Below, piece after piece: positions 6,326 to 9,344 of a stretch of DNA of 9,344 bases. Position 1 is the first letter of the stretch. The number at the start of each line of letters is the position of its first letter. The stretch is from Thermoplasmata archaeon. Its GTDB lineage: Archaea; Thermoplasmatota; Thermoplasmata; Lutacidiplasmatales; UBA184. The notes beneath the pieces are model-generated. The model was not told the origin of the DNA. It saw nothing but the letters and a program-made list of their open reading frames with translations, and did no database searches. Both the position numbers and the translations under genes were made by a program. Where the stretch lies: NCBI GenBank assembly GCA_030039995.1, contig JASHUL010000058.1, positions 1-9,344 of the forward strand, in the 5' to 3' direction.

Positions 6326-7417
6326 CTACCACCGTGGTGTCCCGAGCAACGACCGGTCGATCGCCGCGACCGTCGTACGGCCGGTCAGCGCCATGACGGT
6401 CGCGACGTCGACGGCGAGGAGCGAGAGGAGCCGCGCGACGCCGGCCTCGCCGCCGGCGGCGAGCGCCCAGAGCACCGGCCGGCCGAGGCCGACCGCCCGG
6501 GCCCCGAGCGCGAGCGCCATGAGCACGTCGCTCCCGCGACGGACGCCGCTGTCGAGGTAGACTTCCGCGTCCCGGCCGACCGCCGCCACGACCTCGGGCA
6601 GCGCCTCGAGCGTCGCGGGAGCGCCGTCGAGCTGGCGGCCACCGTGATTCGAGACGATGACCGCCTTCGCTCCGTGGTCGACGGCCTGACGCGCGTCCTC
6701 GCCGGTCAGCACGCCCTTGACGACGAGCGGGAGCCGGGTCCACTCCCGAAGGCGGTCGAGGACGTCCCAGGTGGCGCCGGTGTCGACCCGCAACGTGAAC
6801 CGACCGCCGTCGGGCGGGAGCGCCCGCGGTGGGGAGTGGACGTCCGGCCCGTTCCCGATCGGCGCCGGGCCGTCCACCGCCACCCCGCTGCGCAGCTGGC
6901 GGTCCCGATTGGCGAGGAGCGGCATGTCGACCGTGAGGACGAGCGCCCGATAGCCGGCCCGCTCGGCGCGCTCGACGAGCCGACGCGCGACGTCGACGTC
7001 GGGCTGGAGGTACAGTTGGAACCACCGAGGTCGCTCCGGGGCTGCGGCCGCGATCTCCTCGAGCGAGCGGGTGGACAGCGTGCTGTAGACCGAGAGGAGC
7101 CCGGCAGCGGACGAAGCGCGCGCGGTCGCGAGCTCTCCGTCCGCGCAGAGAAGACCCTGATAGGCGGTCGGCGCGACGAAGAACGGGGCCGCTACCGGAC
7201 TTCCGAGGATCGTCGTCCGGAGGTCGACCCGATCGACACCGGTGAGCACGCGGGGTCGGAGCGTCTGGCGGTGGAACGCGTCCCGGTTCCCGCGGAGCGT
7301 CGTCTCCTCGCCGGCCCCTCCCTGCACGAACTCCCAGACGTCCGGCGGCGCCTTCGCGGCCGCCGCGGCCTCGAGGTCGCCGAGGGTGAGGAAGCCACCG
7401 GGAGGGTCGTCCGTCAT
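6326..7417 (-). CDS. FMN-dependent alpha-hydroxy-acid oxidase/dehydrogenase family enzyme
   Basis: A 363-residue TIM-barrel flavoenzyme of the glycolate oxidase / lactate oxidase / L-lactate dehydrogenase family. Key residues are intact: Y136 in FQLYLQP, R171 region after LTVDMPLLAN, K234 in VVKGVLTGEDA, the catalytic H258 in the signature SNHGGRQLDGAPATLEALP, and the FMN phosphate-binding region DSGVRRGSDV and GARAVGLGRP. The N-terminal substrate tyrosine of glycolate oxidase (Tyr24 in YDYY) appears as Trp (W28 in VWEFVQGGAG), which suggests a substrate other than glycolate. Family members oxidise 2-hydroxy acids, but MftD of the mycofactocin pathway oxidises a C-N bond. As the first gene of an operon with a 4-hydroxyproline epimerase and a pyrroline deaminase, it may oxidise cis-4-hydroxy-D-proline; a plain 2-hydroxy-acid dehydrogenase is the conservative reading. 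No Shine-Dalgarno sequence precedes ATG 7417; a TATA-like element lies about 35 nt upstream. Confidence 0.92.
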   Translation of the reverse strand: MTDDPPGGFLTLGDLEAAAAAKAPPDVWEFVQGGAGEETTLRGNRDAFHRQTLRPRVLTGVDRVDLRTTILGSPVAAPFFVAPTAYQGLLCADGELATARASSAAGLLSVYSTLSTRSLEEIAAAAPERPRWFQLYLQPDVDVARRLVERAERAGYRALVLTVDMPLLANRDRQLRSGVAVDGPAPIGNGPDVHSPPRALPPDGGRFTLRVDTGATWDVLDRLREWTRLPLVVKGVLTGEDARQAVDHGAKAVIVSNHGGRQLDGAPATLEALPEVVAAVGRDAEVYLDSGVRRGSDVLMALALGARAVGLGRPVLWALAAGGEAGVARLLSLLAVDVATVMALTGRTTVAAIDRSLLGTPRW

Positions 7418-7448
7418 CGCGCGACCCGCGGCCGATGACCCCGGCGGC

Positions 7449-7458
7449 CTAAATGCTA
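7449..7458 (-). promoter_or_regulatory. Probable promoter (TATA-like) of the oxidase-epimerase-deaminase operon
   Basis: On the - strand this reads AGCATTTAGG, the only AT-rich stretch in the 38-nt gap before ATG 7417, and it overlaps the stop codon of the peptidase gene. It is centred about 35 nt from the ATG, so transcription would start just a few nt before the coding region. This allows the operon to be expressed apart from the peptidase, although read-through from it is also possible. Confidence 0.4.
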
Positions 7459-9030
7459 CGTACCCCGCAGCACCGAGGCGAGCGCCGTCCCCTCCGGCGA
7501 GCCGAGCCCGGTGCAGGCGTCCCAGCCCGGGCCCGCGTCGTAGCCGCCGTTCCCACCGGCGGTGATGTCGTGGAACGCGCCGGTCGACGCGTCGGCGTAG
7601 AGATGCGGGTTCACGAATCCGACCGGGGCGCCGAGGAGCTGGTTGATGCGGGCGAAGAGCGCCGCCCAGAGCGGCGCGACCGCGCTGGTGCCGCCGAACA
7701 CCCCGACCGTCCCGTCCACCCGGATCCGGTAACCGGTCATCGGGTCCGCGTCCCCCGCGACGTCGGGCACTCCTCGGCCGACGTAGCCGTTCGGGGCGGC
7801 CGGTACCGCCGCGTCCGCTTGGTAGGTCGGGCGCGGGTAGTCGACGCTGACGCCGCCGCCGGTCGCGCCGCCGTCCGTCGCGAGGTCGTTCCAGACGACC
7901 TCTTCCTCGATGAGCGCGCCCGAGATCACGAGATGCGTTCCGCCGCAGGCGACGACGAGGGGGCTGGACGCCGGGTAGTCGACGCCGAGCCCGGTCCCGG
8001 GGCCGCCGTCATCCGCGCCCGCGTCCCCGGCGGCCGCCAGCACCGTGACGCCGAGGGTGGCGGCGTCCTCGAGGACCGCGTCGATCGCGGCCCGGGCCTG
8101 GCCGGTCCACGCCGACTCGGGGCCTCCCCAGCTCACCGAGACGACCGACGGTCGGTGGACCGTATCGTGGATCGCGGCCGAGAGGGCGTCGAGGTATCCT
8201 CGGTCGGTGTTCGGGGCGAAGTAGACCGCGATCGCCGCGGCGGGCGCCAGCGCGCCGGCGACCTCGATGTCGAGCGCGACCTCCGCGTCGGGCCCGTTCG
8301 GGCTCCCCGTCGGCGCGTTCGTCGCCCCGTCGACGGAGACCGCCACGACGGTCGGGAGCGGAACTTCCAGTCCCTGAAAGTACTCCTTCAGGTCGGACGG
8401 TCGGTACCCGCCGCCGAGCTCGATCAGCCCGATGCACTCCCCGCCCCCGTCCGCGCCCGACGGGAAGGTGTACGCGGTGCCGACCTGGAGCGGGGTGTAC
8501 GACGTCCCGCCCGCGGCCGTCGGCGCACGAATCCGCAGGTGCGGCGCGGCCGGAGGGCGGTCGTCGAGGCCGAGGACCGCCACCACCCGCCCGTCCAGCG
8601 ACGGCGGGAGTCGGAGGGTTCCGGTCCGGCCCCGATACCCTCCGCTCGGTCCGTCGTACCGGTCGAGGGTCGTGCCGAAAGCGGAGGCGAACGCCCGCAC
8701 CGGGCCCTCGAGGTGGACCGTGCGACGTTCCGGCCGTTCCGCGAGGACACGAAGACCGTGCGCGGTCGCGAATGCTCGCACGGCCGCGAGGTCCTCGGGG
8801 TCGGCGGCGAACCGCCGGGCAAACTCGACCCGGTTGATCGGGAGGCGACGCGCCCCGGGCACGGGCGGCCGGAGGTCCGGCGTGGGCGGACGAGCCGAAC
8901 GGACGCTCCGACGGAGCACGACCGTGACCTCGAGCCGCCCGTCCGGATCCGCCGGTCCGACCCGACGCGCTCCGGGGGCGACGGTGCGTTCACTGCCGGC
9001 CAACGCTCGCGACGACTCCTCGGGAGCCAT
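7456..9030 (-). CDS. Sedolisin (S53) serine-carboxyl peptidase, kumamolisin-like precursor
   Basis: A 524-residue precursor of the sedolisin family, acid-active endopeptidases with a Ser-Glu-Asp triad. A pro-domain covers about 30-160 (LEVTVVLRRS, then AVLGLDDRP at its end) and mature enzyme probably begins near 170-178 before TSYTPLQVGTAY. The triad is complete: E250 and D254 in AEVALDIEV, oxyanion D336 in LAAAGDAG, and S449 in FGGTSAVAP. The C-terminal calcium site is present (FHDIT at 486-490, GWDACTGLG at 502-510). The E-to-D336 spacing of 86 equals that of kumamolisin (E78, D164). As I recall kumamolisin, stretches such as SVDGATN-PTG-PNGPD and IAVYFAPNTD are nearly identical. I chose ATG 9030 because ALAG...VTVVLRR then aligns with the kumamolisin start and GAGGT lies just upstream; TTG 9108, overlapping the rsmA stop, would add 26 low-complexity residues. 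No signal peptide or membrane segment is visible with either start. Confidence 0.93.
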   Translation of the reverse strand: MAPEESSRALAGSERTVAPGARRVGPADPDGRLEVTVVLRRSVRSARPPTPDLRPPVPGARRLPINRVEFARRFAADPEDLAAVRAFATAHGLRVLAERPERRTVHLEGPVRAFASAFGTTLDRYDGPSGGYRGRTGTLRLPPSLDGRVVAVLGLDDRPPAAPHLRIRAPTAAGGTSYTPLQVGTAYTFPSGADGGGECIGLIELGGGYRPSDLKEYFQGLEVPLPTVVAVSVDGATNAPTGSPNGPDAEVALDIEVAGALAPAAAIAVYFAPNTDRGYLDALSAAIHDTVHRPSVVSVSWGGPESAWTGQARAAIDAVLEDAATLGVTVLAAAGDAGADDGGPGTGLGVDYPASSPLVVACGGTHLVISGALIEEEVVWNDLATDGGATGGGVSVDYPRPTYQADAAVPAAPNGYVGRGVPDVAGDADPMTGYRIRVDGTVGVFGGTSAVAPLWAALFARINQLLGAPVGFVNPHLYADASTGAFHDITAGGNGGYDAGPGWDACTGLGSPEGTALASVLRGT

Positions 9031-9035
9031 GGGGG

Positions 9036-9070
9036 ACCTCGCGGGGCCGAGCGCGCCGGGGTCGAAAACG
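9036..9070 (-). promoter_or_regulatory. Probable promoter and ribosome-binding site of the sedolisin gene
   Basis: On the - strand, CGTTTTCGAC (9061-9070) is a T-rich element about 36 nt before ATG 9030, and GAGGT (9036-9040) sits 5 nt before that ATG. Together they fit an archaeal promoter with a short leader carrying a Shine-Dalgarno sequence, and they support ATG 9030 over TTG 9108 because the element would otherwise be inside coding sequence. Confidence 0.4.
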
Positions 9071-9104
9071 GTCGTCGTGCCGGCGCCCGGGCGGGCCGAG
9101 GGGC

Positions 9105-9344
9105 TCAACCCAGTTCGCGGGCGAGGGCGAAGAACGCCTCCGGTGGCAGCTCCTCCGGCCGAAGGTGGGCCCAGTCCGTCGGCCAGCCGGCCGCTTTGGC
9201 GAGCTCGACGGCCGGTCGCCCGGGGGCCCCGAGTCGCGGAAGGAGGTTGCCGAGCTGCTTACGGCGAGCGGAGAACAACACGCGGACGATTCTCTCGAAC
9301 CGTGCCGCCGATGGCACCGGCAGGTCGTCCTTCCGTGCGACGTG
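9105..9344 (-). CDS. rsmA: rRNA small-subunit adenine dimethyltransferase, C-terminal part (5' end outside window)
   Basis: The last 79 codons of a gene entering from the right edge and ending at TGA 9107-9105. The translation has LPVPSAARFERIVRVLFSARRKQLGNLL, which I read as the C-terminal helical subdomain signature of KsgA/RsmA/Dim1 (F-x-x-hV-x-x-hF-x-x-RRK-x-L-x-N), followed by the usual LRPEELPPEAFFALARELG end. The enzyme dimethylates two adjacent adenines near the 3' end of 16S rRNA during small-subunit assembly. The catalytic N-terminal SAM domain is not in the window. A shorter GTG-started reading from 9317 is just the internal part of this frame. The stop overlaps a TTG (TTGA) that could be an alternative start for the peptidase gene. 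Confidence 0.88.
   Translation of the reverse strand, partial: HVARKDDLPVPSAARFERIVRVLFSARRKQLGNLLPRLGAPGRPAVELAKAAGWPTDWAHLRPEELPPEAFFALARELG

Noticed and set aside
6324..6345. ACCAC/GTGGT inverted repeat at the oxidase-epimerase junction
   Set aside because: Only 5 bp and it encodes the end of the oxidase plus the ribosome site of the next gene; likely chance.
1..9344. CRISPR arrays, tRNA/rRNA genes, insertion sequences, direct-repeat arrays
   Set aside because: Looked for regularly spaced repeats, tRNA-like elements and transposase motifs on both strands; saw none. A covariance-model scan would be needed to exclude small RNAs.

Overview
This GC-rich window most likely comes from an archaeon, probably a high-GC, acid-adapted member of the Thermoplasmatota. 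The archaeal call rests on three things. One gene (1421-2239) ends in a bacterio-opsin-activator-type HTH_10 domain, a family seen almost only in archaea. Several genes have TATA-like elements about 25-36 nt upstream of the start with little or no Shine-Dalgarno sequence, as in short-leader or leaderless archaeal transcripts. The right edge holds the C-terminus of an RsmA/Dim1-type rRNA dimethyltransferase. The acid-soil lineage is an inference from the high GC and the acid-type S53 peptidase; nothing here fixes the taxon.

Left block (1-1258, + strand): the C-terminal end of a sulfite-oxidase-like molybdopterin oxidoreductase, a ferredoxin-reductase-like FAD/NAD(P) flavoprotein that overlaps it by 3 nt, and a small four-cysteine protein of the DUF6510 type. 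Together they look like a soluble redox module in which the flavoprotein exchanges electrons with the molybdoenzyme. Then come a solo HTH_10 regulator (1421-2239) and a membrane-domain-only CPA2 cation:proton antiporter (2456-3682).

Right block (3600-9344, - strand): reading in the direction of transcription, the end of rsmA, a kumamolisin-like S53 serine-carboxyl peptidase, and a tight operon of an FMN-dependent alpha-hydroxy-acid-oxidase-family enzyme, a two-cysteine proline racemase/4-hydroxyproline epimerase, a DHDPS-family lyase resembling 1-pyrroline-4-hydroxy-2-carboxylate deaminase, and an O-methyltransferase. The methyltransferase gene converges on the antiporter gene and overlaps it by 83 bp.

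Main hypothesis: the right block is a hydroxyproline-scavenging locus. The S53 peptidase would digest hydroxyproline-rich protein (collagen, or plant wall glycoprotein) at low pH. The epimerase would convert trans-4-hydroxy-L-proline to cis-4-hydroxy-D-proline. The DHDPS-family enzyme would deaminate the pyrroline. The FMN enzyme sits where a FAD-dependent D-hydroxyproline dehydrogenase is normally found, so it may do that oxidation. Family assignments are strong; the pathway assembly and the role of the FMN enzyme are inference.
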